DNA of 23,617 nucleotides from CAZCTC01 sp964501335 (GCA_964501335.1 CAZCTC010000101.1:1-23617); one strand, 5' to 3'; positions 14,317 to 21,868 are shown, counted from the stretch's first letter. The notes: a model not told the origin generated them from the letters alone. Program-made: numbers and translations.

Positions 14317-15009
14317 ATGAAAAAAGCAACCCTGAATTACTGGGTCGATGCATTTACAGGACTGGCTTTCTTTGTTTGTTCGATAAGCGGACTCGTCTTT
14401 TTAGTACCGATCGCATCCAACAGCCTGTTGGGGATAAGTTTCCAGCTTTGGGATATTTTGCACACCTACAGCGCCCTGATCACCATCGGCGGAGTCGGAC
14501 TGCACTTCTTCCTGCACTGGGACTGGATCTTCGCCATGACGAAAAAACAGTTCGCCGCCGCCCCCGCTGCCGCGCGGGCCCGGGTTCAGGTCGCCAGCCG
14601 GGAACCCGCCCCCGCTACCGCGCCGGCCGGAGGGATCACCCGCCGCCAGTTCCTGGTCACCAGCGGCTGCGCCACCGCCGCTGTCATCTGCGGCGCCGGC
14701 GCCCTGAGCCTGGCCCATCGAAACGACAAAGCCCAAATGCAGGCCCTGTCCACTGCCACCGCAGAGCCGACCACAGCCGCCGCCCAGGTTTCCGCATCGG
14801 AACCGGCAGCCACCGCCACACCGGCCGCCGCTGTCCAGGTCGAATCGACAGCCACCGCCGTCCCAACCGCCATCCCGACGGCAACCCAGACCGTCACCCG
14901 GGCCATCGGCCGCTGTCCCAAAGGGTTGGTCAACGATCCCTACCCGGGCCGCTGCCGACACTATATCGATCTGGACGGAGATGGAATCTGCGACTACTCG
15001 CAGGGGTAA
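14317..15009 (+). CDS. DUF4405-type membrane protein with Tat-like segment and Ca-loop-like tail
   Basis: 230-aa membrane protein. The N-terminal half has two helices (about 9-31 and 48-72) with H49, H63 and H67, as in DUF4405 proteins related to small b-type cytochromes, so haem binding is possible but unproven. After an Ala-rich linker comes ITRRQFLVTSG (107-117) and a hydrophobic run to about 133. This looks like an internal twin-arginine signal or a third helix that would place the C-terminus outside. An Ala/Thr/Pro/Glu linker (140-195) leads to a compact Cys-containing end: C200, C213, C225 and an Asp ladder D218-x-D220-x-D222 before C225, resembling a calcium-binding loop. GAGGTGAT precedes the ATG. 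Function is unknown; an electron-transfer membrane anchor is a reasonable guess. Confidence 0.65.
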   Translation: MKKATLNYWVDAFTGLAFFVCSISGLVFLVPIASNSLLGISFQLWDILHTYSALITIGGVGLHFFLHWDWIFAMTKKQFAAAPAAARARVQVASREPAPATAPAGGITRRQFLVTSGCATAAVICGAGALSLAHRNDKAQMQALSTATAEPTTAAAQVSASEPAATATPAAAVQVESTATAVPTAIPTATQTVTRAIGRCPKGLVNDPYPGRCRHYIDLDGDGICDYSQG

Positions 15010-15057
15010 AAGAATCAACTTACGCGCTCAGCCCGAAAAACTTGGGGGAAAAGCCCC

Positions 15058-15091
15058 TTTTGTCGGCGGCTTCAGAAAGCCGCCGACAAAA
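15058..15091. repeat. Repeat-family hairpin 7, perfect 15-bp stem, loop CAGA
   Basis: TTTTGTCGGCGGCTT (15058-15072) pairs with 15077-15091 around CAGA. It lies about 50 bp after the DUF4405 gene. The upstream flank GGGGGAAAAGCCCC can form a small hairpin of its own. The downstream flank is AATAAAAATACTCTCCCCC, so it is not a normal terminator for the + strand gene before it. Confidence 0.88.
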
Positions 15092-15164
15092 TAAATAAAA
15101 ATACTCTCCCCCTGCTTCGCACAGCGCGGCGCTTTTTACCGCGAAAGCGCCTCTGGCGAAATGC
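15092..15164 (+). repeat. Repeat-family tail 7
   Basis: It has ACTCTCCCCC, TGCTTCGCACAGCGCGGCG, CTTTTTACCGCGAAAGCG and a changed end (TGGCGAAATGC instead of TTGCGGGATGC). In this copy the ACCGG block has become CGC-GAAA-GCG, a stable tetraloop hairpin. Confidence 0.85.
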
Positions 15165-15240
15165 AAAAAACCGCTTTTATCTCGCGGCAATCCCCCCACA
15201 GGTCACTATACATTCTGCTTACCTCTCAACCAATAACCGA

Positions 15241-15246
15241 TATAAT
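15241..15246 (+). promoter_or_regulatory. Candidate -10 element before the pRiA4b ORF-3-like gene
   Basis: A perfect TATAAT lies 58 bases before the start codon. No convincing -35 hexamer is found 16-18 bases upstream (CTTACC at about 15218). Confidence 0.35.
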
Positions 15247-15304
15247 AGGAAGGTAAAAAACAACCACCCAGAGCTCAAAAACTTTAAATAAGGAACCTGT
15301 AAAA

Positions 15305-16729
15305 ATGTTCGATAAACCCATAACCCAAATGGAAGCCCTCATACAGGTCACAGCGAAAATGACCGGACCGATGCCGTTTGAAGAAATGGCCCGTCAAATC
15401 CAGGAACTGGCCCCCAGCAAAGCCAAAAATTATCTCTCCGCCTTGCGCTCCTCGCTCCGTAATAGCTCTGAACCGTCGAAATGGGTCACCTTGTTGGATA
15501 AAGATACCGTCGCCCCGATCCGCTGGATCATGAACGGCCTGCGGTTCCGATTGCCGCTATCCCGCCGGGAAGTCGAACGCGGAATACTATTGATCTATCC
15601 AGGATTCGAATACTACTATCAGCTTAGATTACCGTACGATCAATTGTGCCTGTTCGATCAACACGGAACCCCATTAACCGCCCCCTTGATCACCCTGAAG
15701 GAAAAACGGACCTATTTAGATACAACGCATACCCTCGAAACACCCTCATTGAATGTAAGCAAATGGTTTCAATCTCATAAAGTACATCGTGACGATGTGC
15801 TCCTGATAACAGTAAAAGATTGGGAACATGGACACTTCAGCCTGGAACTCGAAACCCAACAAAAAGCCCACCGGGCAGAAATCGAACGGAAAAATCAGGA
15901 ACTGGCCGATCGGCTCTTTGAAATCCTGGAAAACGAAAAAGATGAAAACGTCAATTTGTACAGGGTCTTATATCGAGCCTTCGCCAGGCTTTCCGATCCC
16001 CGCGGCTACCCCGGCGACCATTGGATGACTGTGATCGAACAGGACCCCCGGATGAAAACGGATGGAATGCATCTTTCTTACCCGGAACACCGCACATGGA
16101 TAAAATCCTTGATGGCTGATCCGGCCGAAGAAAAATCGAATTTCCCATCGTCGGCCATCCCCCCCGAACAAAAACAACAAGTCTACCAGTTTAAGGTCGT
16201 AGCCTCCTGGTTGAACCGCATCTGGCGACGGATTGAAATCCAGGGCGGCCAGACCTTAAAAGATTTCGACAAAATTTTACGAGAAGCCTTCCATCACGAT
16301 TACTTCGACCATCTGGGCGGATTCTGGAAACGGGTACCGAGAGGAACCGGGAAACAAGTTCGCAGGCTCGAACTTGGAAGGGTTGCCCCCTTTGGAGAAG
16401 GCAGAAATACGGACCTGAAAATTGCCGGATTAGAACTGAAACCAGGAGAGCAATTGGAATATGTATACGATTTGGGAGACTGGTACGAGCATATTTTAAC
16501 GTTAGAAGCCGTCAAAGAACCGGAAGCCGGCATCCAATATCCCCGTATCACCGACCAAAACAAACCCCGCTACGAATACTGCGAGTCATGCCGGGCCGCA
16601 GGCCGGGAAACCATCGCAAAATGGATCTGTATCGACTGTTCTCAAGAACAGAATCGCGAGGTGTTGGTCTGCGAAGAATGTGCCGAGAGGGAGCATGAAG
16701 AGCACGATCGGGAGGAGATACTGTATTGA
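15305..16729 (+). CDS. Plasmid pRiA4b ORF-3-family protein with C-terminal cross-brace zinc finger
   Basis: 474-aa protein of three parts. Residues 1-100 look helical and winged-helix-like (MEALIQVTAKMTGPMPFEEM, then KNYLSALRSSLRN). The middle (about 100-285) is unassigned and includes a charged helix. Residues about 293-420 match the pRiA4b ORF-3/IS1096 TnpR-like domain (YQFKVVASWLNRIWRRIEI, LKPGEQLEYVYDLGDWYEHIL), a small alpha/beta domain of unknown role found in many chromosomal proteins. The C-terminus has eight regularly spaced ligands, C426/C429, C442/C445, C456/C459 and H464/H467, a cross-brace (RING/B-box-like) pattern for two zinc ions. The start has a modest AAGGA about 10 bases upstream. 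No transposase is nearby, so a link to an insertion element is not supported. Confidence 0.75.
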   Translation: MFDKPITQMEALIQVTAKMTGPMPFEEMARQIQELAPSKAKNYLSALRSSLRNSSEPSKWVTLLDKDTVAPIRWIMNGLRFRLPLSRREVERGILLIYPGFEYYYQLRLPYDQLCLFDQHGTPLTAPLITLKEKRTYLDTTHTLETPSLNVSKWFQSHKVHRDDVLLITVKDWEHGHFSLELETQQKAHRAEIERKNQELADRLFEILENEKDENVNLYRVLYRAFARLSDPRGYPGDHWMTVIEQDPRMKTDGMHLSYPEHRTWIKSLMADPAEEKSNFPSSAIPPEQKQQVYQFKVVASWLNRIWRRIEIQGGQTLKDFDKILREAFHHDYFDHLGGFWKRVPRGTGKQVRRLELGRVAPFGEGRNTDLKIAGLELKPGEQLEYVYDLGDWYEHILTLEAVKEPEAGIQYPRITDQNKPRYEYCESCRAAGRETIAKWICIDCSQEQNREVLVCEECAEREHEEHDREEILY

Positions 16730-16733
16730 AACC

Positions 16734-16761
16734 TTGCCTCCTCCCCCACTCATAGTACAAT
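16734..16761 (+). promoter_or_regulatory. Candidate promoter giving a leaderless radical SAM transcript
   Basis: TTGCCT (16734-16739), a 16-bp spacer and TACAAT (16756-16761). The start codon A is at 16768, exactly where transcription would begin, and the six bases between (CCTCCC) contain no ribosome site. This suggests a leaderless mRNA. Confidence 0.45.
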
Positions 16762-16767
16762 CCTCCC

Positions 16768-17646
16768 ATGCTCAAAGAAATCCAGGCCAAAACCCTGCTC
16801 TCCTCCAGCGCCCAGCCCGACACTTACTTCGGGCTGAAATACAACATGAACCTCTACAGAGGCTGCGTTCACCGCTGCATCTACTGCGACTCCCGCAGCG
16901 AATGCTACCAGATCGAGAACTTCGACGGCGAGATCCTCGTCAAGGTCAACGCCATCGAGCTGCTGCGCAAAGAACTCTCCGGCAAACGGGTCAAAGGCAC
17001 GATCGGCCTGGGCTCAATGAACGACCCCTTCATGCCCCTCGAACGTGACGTGAACCTCGCCGGTCAGGCCCTCGCCGTGATCGCCGAATTCGGCTACCCC
17101 GTCCATGTGATCACCAAGAGCGCCCTGGTCGTCCGCGAACTGACCACGCTGGAGCGCATCGCCCGCACCTACGCCAGCGTCAGCTTCACGGTAACCACCG
17201 CCGACGACGAGCTCGGCAAAAAGCTGGAGCCCGGCGCCTCCCGCGTCTCGGAACGCTTCGCCGCCATGAAAACCCTCGCCGACCACGGCGTCCAGACCGG
17301 CGTGACCATGATGCCGATCCTCCCCTTCATCGAGGACAATGAAGAAAACATCGCCGCCATCGTCCGCCGCGCCGCCGAAAGCGGCGCCACCTACATCATC
17401 CCCGGCATGGGCATGACCCTGCGCGACCGCCAGCGCGCCTACTACTACGCCCAACTCGACCGCCTCTACCCCGGTCTCCGCTACAAATACGAACGCACCT
17501 TCGGTGATCGCTACAGCTGCTCATCCCCCTACGCCCCCCTCCTCTACAAACGCTTCAACGCCCTCTGCGCCGAATACGGCCTCGCCACCCGCATGCCTAT
17601 CTACACCCCCGAACCGCCGGCCGGAACCCAACTCAGCCTCTTTTAA
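16768..17646 (+). CDS. Radical SAM protein, SPL-like family
   Basis: 292-aa radical SAM enzyme. The 4Fe-4S/SAM cluster motif CxxxCxxC is C33-VHR-C37-IY-C40, in the context MNLYRGCVHRCIYCDSRSE typical of the SPL (spore photoproduct lyase-like) subfamily. Conserved downstream blocks include TIGLGSMNDPFMPLE (73-88), VHVITKSALVVREL and GVTMMPILPFIEDNEENI, which form the rest of the partial TIM barrel. These proteins are widespread in non-spore-formers, where they are annotated as DNA-repair-like but mostly uncharacterised. It heads a three-gene + strand group with the small hypothetical gene (21 bp apart) and the DUF4132 gene. The ATG has no ribosome site, in contrast to the next gene. Confidence 0.88.
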   Translation: MLKEIQAKTLLSSSAQPDTYFGLKYNMNLYRGCVHRCIYCDSRSECYQIENFDGEILVKVNAIELLRKELSGKRVKGTIGLGSMNDPFMPLERDVNLAGQALAVIAEFGYPVHVITKSALVVRELTTLERIARTYASVSFTVTTADDELGKKLEPGASRVSERFAAMKTLADHGVQTGVTMMPILPFIEDNEENIAAIVRRAAESGATYIIPGMGMTLRDRQRAYYYAQLDRLYPGLRYKYERTFGDRYSCSSPYAPLLYKRFNALCAEYGLATRMPIYTPEPPAGTQLSLF

Positions 17647-17667
17647 GTCCCCGCTCAAGGAGCTGCC

Positions 17668-18069
17668 ATGACCATAGCCTTAACGATCCAGGATGCCACG
17701 ACCGCTACCTTCAGCCGGCCGGCCGTAACGCTCACCCTGATCTGCCCCGATGCCCCCATCACCGTCCGGGAACTGATCCGCCTCCGCGTCTACCAGGAAG
17801 TCCAGGCCTACCACGAACAAAAAAGCGACTTCTTCCACGGCCTGGTTCAGCCCTCCGAGGCCGAACAAACCCTGAACGGTTACCGCCTGAAGCTCCCTCG
17901 CCGGATCGATTGGGAAGAGCAATTCCAGCGAGCCGTGGAAGCCTTCGAGCACAACGGCTTCGTGCTGCTGGTGGATCGCCGGCAGGTGGAAAGCCTGGAG
18001 GAAACCCTCACCCTGACCCCCGAAACACAGGTCACCTTCTTAAAACTGATTCCGCTGGTGGGCGGGTAA
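17668..18069 (+). CDS. Small hypothetical protein paired with the DUF4132 gene
   Basis: 133-aa protein not assigned to a named family. It is acidic and probably alpha/beta, with TVRELIRLRVYQEVQAYHEQ (32-51) likely a long helix, and a C-terminal FVLLVDRRQVESLEETLTLTPETQVTFLKLIPLVGG with a ubiquitin- or ThiS-like feel (strand, QVESLEE turn, strand, terminal GG). That fold suggestion is weak. No signal peptide or membrane segment. AAGGAG precedes the ATG by 5 bases. Its stop codon abuts the ATG of the DUF4132 gene (TAAATG), so the two are translationally coupled and probably form one functional unit. Confidence 0.7.
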   Translation: MTIALTIQDATTATFSRPAVTLTLICPDAPITVRELIRLRVYQEVQAYHEQKSDFFHGLVQPSEAEQTLNGYRLKLPRRIDWEEQFQRAVEAFEHNGFVLLVDRRQVESLEETLTLTPETQVTFLKLIPLVGG

Positions 18070-20604
18070 ATGTTCGATCAATTATTAGCCCGCTTTGCCC
18101 CCGACGATCCCCGGATGATACAGTTGTATCAATTGACGGATGAAATCGATAAAACCCACCAGCCTTCTTTTCGCATCAAGCTGAATGCCATGCCGCTGGG
18201 CCGCTCGATCCTCGAATCCTCACAGGAAGAACGCTGTCAATGGATCCTGGCCATGGCCGTCTGGATCATCCGACACGGTTCTACGCCCCACAGACCCGAT
18301 CTCTGGACCAGATACTGCTGGCCGATGAGCTGCTTTATCATGGAACTAATCCGCCCTAAACTTCCCTTCGACACGGCCGCATTGTTGGAGCTGTTGGATT
18401 GGTCGATCCAATGGCGCCACGACAATATCGTCAAAGCGCTGGTCCGATCTTTTGAAAACCACGTCCAGACAAATCCGCTGGAACCCGAAGAAAAAGCCCG
18501 GGTTCAAAAACTGATCGAACATCTTGAAAAAATCCCCCTGCGGGAAAGTCAACAACAGGCCTTCAAATTGCGGGAATTGATCGGAGCAGCGGGGCCTACG
18601 AAATCCCCTTTGCAGGCCGGCGATCTCTGGGCCGAGGCAGCCCTGGGCGATCTGGAAAAGCTCCCGGAGCCGCAACACGCCGCCTGGATTAAACTGCTCA
18701 ATTACTGCATGACGGCTACCGGCTCAGCTCCCACCCTTAAATGGCGCAAAGGTCTGGCCCCTCTCCTGAATCAGATCGGATTTGAAAACCTCGAACCCTT
18801 GCTCTCCCGCTGGTTCCACCTGGTGCCCAAACGCCCCGCCGGCGAGACCGTCATGCATTGCAATGAGACCAATCTGGACATGCTGCGGATCCTGGCCTGG
18901 CTGGGAGCCGAACAAGAAAGCCCCGCCCTGGCCCGGGCACTCACAGTCGTAGCGGCCACCTTTTACGGCTGGACGGCCCGACTCGGCCCGCGAGCCCTCA
19001 GCGTCGGCAACGCCGCCGTCTGGGCCCTGGGCCATATGCCCGGCTCGGAAGGCGTGGTCCAGCTCTCCATCCTCAAAGCGCGGGCCAAAGGCAACACCGC
19101 CCAGAAACAGATCCAATCCGCCCTGGCCGCCGCCGCCGAACGAATGCAGCTCTCTCCCGACGAAATTGAAGAACTCACGGTCCCCTCCTGCGGCCTGCAA
19201 GAGGTGGGATTGCGGCGTGAGTTGCTGGGCGAATTCACCGCCGAATTGACCGTCGCCGGGGCCGATCTCTCATTGACCTGGATCGGCCCCGACGGCAAAC
19301 CCCGCGCTTCCGTCCCCGCCGCCGTCAAACGGGATCACGCCGGGACGCAAAAAGAGCTGGCCCAATCCCTCAAAGACCTGCGCGCCCTCTTGCCGGCCCA
19401 ACGCGACCGGCTCGATCGGCTCTTCCTGGCTCAGAAGAAATGGGATCTGGCCGTCTGGCGGCAGCGCTATCTGGATCATCCCCTGGTCGGCACCCTCGCC
19501 CGCCGGTTGATCTGGAAATTCAGCCGGGGCGACCGCGCCGCCTCCGGGATCTGGTGGCAGGGGCAAATCGTCGGCCTCGACGACCACCCCCTCGACTGGC
19601 TGAGCGACGACGCGCAGGTGGAAATCTGGCATCCCATCCAATCCACGGCCGAAAACGTCCGGGCCTGGCGCGACTGGCTGACCCGGCATGAGATCCGCCA
19701 GCCCTTCAAACAGGCTCATCGAGAGATCTACCTGCTGACCGATGCCGAGCGTCGGACGGAAATCTATTCCAACCGCTTCGCCGCCCACATCCTCAAACAG
19801 CATCAGTTCAACGCCCTCTGCGGCATCCGCGGCTGGAAAAATAAACTCCACATCATGGCCGATGAAATGTATCCCCCCGCCATGCGCCACCTCCCCCAAT
19901 GGGGCCTGCGCGCCGAATTCTGGGTCATGGGCATAGGCGAAAATCCCGCCACCGATGCCACCGATGCCGGAGCCTATCTATACCTCTCTACGGATCAGGT
20001 ACGCTTCTACGCCACCGACGCGCCCGAAAATTGGGCCCATTCCGGAGACGGAGCTTACGCCGCCAAAACCATCGGAGCGCTCGACCCCCCCCTGCCGCTG
20101 GAACAGATCCCGCCCCTGGTCCTTTCGGAAATCCTGCGCGATGTCGATCTCTTCGTCGGAGTAACCAGCGTCGGCAACGATCCCACCTGGACCGACACCG
20201 GCCGCACGCCTCAACAACGGGATTACTGGACCCACTACTCTTTCGGCGAACTTTCTGAAACGGCCGCCATGCGGGCACAGGTACTCGAACCGCTCCTGCC
20301 CTGCCTGAAAATCGGGCCCCGCTGCCGGCTCTCCGGCCGCTTCCTCATCGTTCAGGGCGATCTCCGCACCTACAAAATCCATCTGGGCTCCGGCAATATC
20401 CTGATGGAACCTCACGATCAATATCTCTGCATCGTCCCCGGACGCAGCAGTTCTCAATGGGAAAACAAAATCTTCCTGCCTTTTGAAGGCGATCCGATGC
20501 TCTCCATCATCCTGAGCAAAGCCTTCCTGCTGGCCGACGATAAAAAAATCACCGATCCCACAATCGTCAATCAGATTAAACAACCCGGGCTGTCACCTCG
20601 ATAA
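18070..20604 (+). CDS. DUF4132 domain protein (MolR/YehI-like)
   Basis: 844-aa cytoplasmic protein. The N-terminal half (about 1-440) is Leu/Trp-rich helical sequence like HEAT-type repeats (LLDWSIQWRHDNIVKALVRSF, NCMTATGSAPTLKWRKGLAPLL-like units). The DUF4132 core follows at about 440-620, recognisable by HREIYLLTDAERRTEIYSNR and the GIRGW segment. The C-terminal domain (about 620-840) has FVGVTSVGNDPTW, the FGELSETAAMRAQVLEPLLP helix and YKIHLGSGNI. The family includes E. coli MolR/YehI, often linked with WGR domains, but its biochemical activity is unknown. Start ATG at 18070 directly follows the preceding stop. The operon ends here, followed by two repeat-family units in tandem. Confidence 0.8.
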   Translation: MFDQLLARFAPDDPRMIQLYQLTDEIDKTHQPSFRIKLNAMPLGRSILESSQEERCQWILAMAVWIIRHGSTPHRPDLWTRYCWPMSCFIMELIRPKLPFDTAALLELLDWSIQWRHDNIVKALVRSFENHVQTNPLEPEEKARVQKLIEHLEKIPLRESQQQAFKLRELIGAAGPTKSPLQAGDLWAEAALGDLEKLPEPQHAAWIKLLNYCMTATGSAPTLKWRKGLAPLLNQIGFENLEPLLSRWFHLVPKRPAGETVMHCNETNLDMLRILAWLGAEQESPALARALTVVAATFYGWTARLGPRALSVGNAAVWALGHMPGSEGVVQLSILKARAKGNTAQKQIQSALAAAAERMQLSPDEIEELTVPSCGLQEVGLRRELLGEFTAELTVAGADLSLTWIGPDGKPRASVPAAVKRDHAGTQKELAQSLKDLRALLPAQRDRLDRLFLAQKKWDLAVWRQRYLDHPLVGTLARRLIWKFSRGDRAASGIWWQGQIVGLDDHPLDWLSDDAQVEIWHPIQSTAENVRAWRDWLTRHEIRQPFKQAHREIYLLTDAERRTEIYSNRFAAHILKQHQFNALCGIRGWKNKLHIMADEMYPPAMRHLPQWGLRAEFWVMGIGENPATDATDAGAYLYLSTDQVRFYATDAPENWAHSGDGAYAAKTIGALDPPLPLEQIPPLVLSEILRDVDLFVGVTSVGNDPTWTDTGRTPQQRDYWTHYSFGELSETAAMRAQVLEPLLPCLKIGPRCRLSGRFLIVQGDLRTYKIHLGSGNILMEPHDQYLCIVPGRSSSQWENKIFLPFEGDPMLSIILSKAFLLADDKKITDPTIVNQIKQPGLSPR

Positions 20605-20646
20605 ATCCAATCCATTATCGGCCTGGGCGGTTAGTCTGGAAAAAAC

Positions 20647-20684
20647 ATATTTTCGGCGGCTTTTTGAAGCCGCCGAAAATATGA
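20647..20684. repeat. Repeat-family hairpin 8, perfect 17-bp stem
   Basis: CATATTTTCGGCGGCTT (20647-20663) pairs with 20668-20684 around TTTG. It is preceded by GGAAAAAA and followed by AACAAAAAACTCCC, again with an A-tract, not a T-tract, on the strand of the upstream gene. Confidence 0.88.
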
Positions 20685-20750
20685 ACAAAAAACTCCCTCC
20701 CCCTATCCAGCGCGTCGCTACCTACCTGGGAAGCACCTGTTGAGAAGCAC
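20685..20750 (+). repeat. Repeat-family tail 8
   Basis: It contains AAAAAACTCCCTCCCCC, ATCCAGCGCGTCG, CTACCTACCTGGGAAG and TGTTGAGAAGCAC, a diverged version of the family tail. It is followed within about 55 bp by the next unit, making a tandem pair. Confidence 0.8.
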
Positions 20751-20804
20751 TAAAACCGTTTTTAATCCATACTAATGAACAACTACACGGGTCAAAAAAA
20801 GCCC

Positions 20805-20840
20805 GTGTTTTTGCGCGCATCAGAATGCGCGCAAAAACAC
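20805..20840. repeat. Repeat-family hairpin 9, perfect 16-bp stem, loop CAGA
   Basis: GTGTTTTTGCGCGCAT (20805-20820) pairs with 20825-20840 around CAGA. Immediately upstream CACGGG pairs with CCCGTG across an A-run and shares bases with the left arm, so the two folds exclude each other. Confidence 0.88.
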
Positions 20841-20910
20841 AAACAAAAAATTCCCTCCCCCCATCCAGCGCGGCGCTTTTTACCAAACAAAAGCCTTTTG
20901 CGGAACGCTA
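20841..20910 (+). repeat. Repeat-family tail 9
   Basis: It contains AAACAAAAAATTCCCTCC, ATCCAGCGCGGCG, CTTTTTACCAAAC and TTTTGCGGAACGC. It ends about 60 bp before the MarR promoter. The gap 20605-21029 is thus two repeat units plus promoter and operator. Confidence 0.85.
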
Positions 20911-20967
20911 AAAATGCTAACCCTACAGGTTGAAAATCTTTATCTTGCAGACACATTAAAGGCCCCA

Positions 20968-20995
20968 TTGACAATTTTCTCGAATGCGATAAAGT
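20968..20995 (+). promoter_or_regulatory. Candidate promoter of the MarR gene
   Basis: TTGACA (20968-20973), a 16-bp spacer and TAAAGT (20990-20995). The -10 is a weak match and runs into the operator at 20993-21008. Confidence 0.5.
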
Positions 20996-21008
20996 TTACA
21001 TCTAAACT
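20993..21008. promoter_or_regulatory. Predicted MarR operator, autoregulatory site
   Basis: AGTTTA-CATC-TAAACT is a perfect 6-bp inverted repeat around 4 bases, placed over the predicted transcription start of the MarR gene. The same pattern recurs twice before the solute-binding-protein gene. Confidence 0.65.
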
Positions 21009-21029
21009 AATCACGCATGAGGTACGACC

Positions 21030-21485
21030 ATGAGCCAGGCCGACGATTTATACACAGCCTTGATGAAAGCCCAAATCCTGCTGGAAGACGGCACCAATCT
21101 GCTGTTGCAAAAATACAACCTCAGCGTCACCCGTTACTACGCCCTGGTTCATCTGAATGAGCATCCCGGCCTCTCCCAGAATGAACTCAGCGAGCGCCTG
21201 CTCTGCACCAAAGGCAACACCACCCGCATCGTCAAGGGATTGGAAAACGACGGCTACATCACCCGCGAAGTCGACCAGGAAGACAACCGCGCCCTGAAAC
21301 TGCACCTCACCGCCGCCGGCCAGGAACTTGTCGCCCGCGCCAGCCTCGCCTACCACGAATTCAACGAACTGCGCTTCTCCCACCTGACTTCCACAGAGCG
21401 AGACGCCTTACAACAAAACCTCGGCAGACTCAACAACATCCTGGAACCCATGCTCCACCCCCAAAACCAGGAAACCGCCGAATAG
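21030..21485 (+). CDS. MarR-family transcriptional regulator
   Basis: 151-aa dimeric winged-helix repressor of the MarR family. It has the N-terminal dimerisation helix (1-30), LSVTRYYALVHLNEHPGLSQ (31-50), the recognition helix region NELSERLLCTKGNTTRIVKG (51-70), a wing with the family signature D82-QEDNRA...LHLTAAG (82-97), and a C-terminal dimerisation helix. The ATG at 21030 has TGAGGT 7 bases upstream. MarR proteins usually respond to small phenolic or other ligands, or to oxidation. Here the shared operators point to control of its own gene and of the sugar-binding lipoprotein gene 417 bp downstream, so a sugar or metabolite-related signal is a reasonable inference. Confidence 0.9.
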   Translation: MSQADDLYTALMKAQILLEDGTNLLLQKYNLSVTRYYALVHLNEHPGLSQNELSERLLCTKGNTTRIVKGLENDGYITREVDQEDNRALKLHLTAAGQELVARASLAYHEFNELRFSHLTSTERDALQQNLGRLNNILEPMLHPQNQETAE

Positions 21486-21572
21486 TTTTTCAACCGCCTT
21501 CACATACCTCCGCCCCCCCAAAAGGAAAAAACACCTGCGAGTCTGTTCATTAGCACCGATTAAAAACAACTT

Positions 21573-21643
21573 TTGCATCCCGCAACCGGTGTTTTCCCGG
21601 TAAAAAGCGACGCGCCGGAGGGTAGAAAGAGTTATTTTTGATT
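21573..21643 (-). repeat. Repeat-family tail 10 (reverse orientation)
   Basis: On the - strand it reads ATAACTCTTTC, CCGGCGCGTCG, CTTTTTACCGGGAAAACACC and GGTTGCGGGATGC, close to the family consensus. It contains ACCGG-GAAAACA-CCGGT, a small internal stem. Confidence 0.88.
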
Positions 21644-21679
21644 CATTTTTCGGCGGCTTTCTGAAGCCGCCGAAAAATG
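21644..21679 (+). terminator. Repeat-family hairpin 10, perfect 16-bp stem, likely MarR terminator
   Basis: CATTTTTCGGCGGCTT (21644-21659) pairs with 21664-21679; its loop reads CAGA on the - strand. On the + strand GGCCTGTTCTTTCCC follows, a moderate T-rich tract, so it could terminate the MarR transcript. Apart from this copy and the operator/promoter, nothing is recognised in 21486-21902. Confidence 0.75.
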
Positions 21680-21817
21680 GCCTGTTCTTTCCCACGCTTT
21701 CCGGGCTAACCGCACGGGTCGACAATTTCCCGCACCTTTTTGAGTACGTCTCATTGTATTTCACGAAAAATCACAAATAACTGTAACCCTACCCGGTACG
21801 TAAAATCCGCCCCAAAT

Positions 21818-21833
21818 AGTTGACATCTAAACT
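21818..21833. promoter_or_regulatory. Predicted MarR operator 1 of the solute-binding-protein gene
   Basis: AGTTGACATCTAAACT differs from the MarR-gene operator by one base (G for T) and contains the -35 hexamer TTGACA. Binding here would block RNA polymerase. Confidence 0.65.
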
Positions 21834-21848
21834 AACCCATGATATAGT
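21820..21848 (+). promoter_or_regulatory. Promoter of the solute-binding-protein gene
   Basis: TTGACA (21820-21825), exact 17-bp spacer, TATAGT (21843-21848). The start site should be near 21855, inside the second operator, with a leader of about 48 nt carrying AAGGAG. Confidence 0.75.
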
Positions 21849-21868
21849 TTACATGTAAACAGTTTACA
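21846..21868. promoter_or_regulatory. Predicted MarR operator 2 plus extra half-site
   Basis: GTTTACATGTAAAC (21847-21860) is a perfect 14-bp palindrome, followed at once by AGTTTACA (21861-21868), another half-site. It covers the -10 and the start of transcription. With operator 1 it makes a double-site arrangement typical of strong repression. Confidence 0.65.

Noticed and set aside
15305..16729. Insertion sequence suggested by the pRiA4b ORF-3/IS1096 name
   Set aside because: No transposase, terminal inverted repeats or target duplication is visible; the domain is common in chromosomal proteins.
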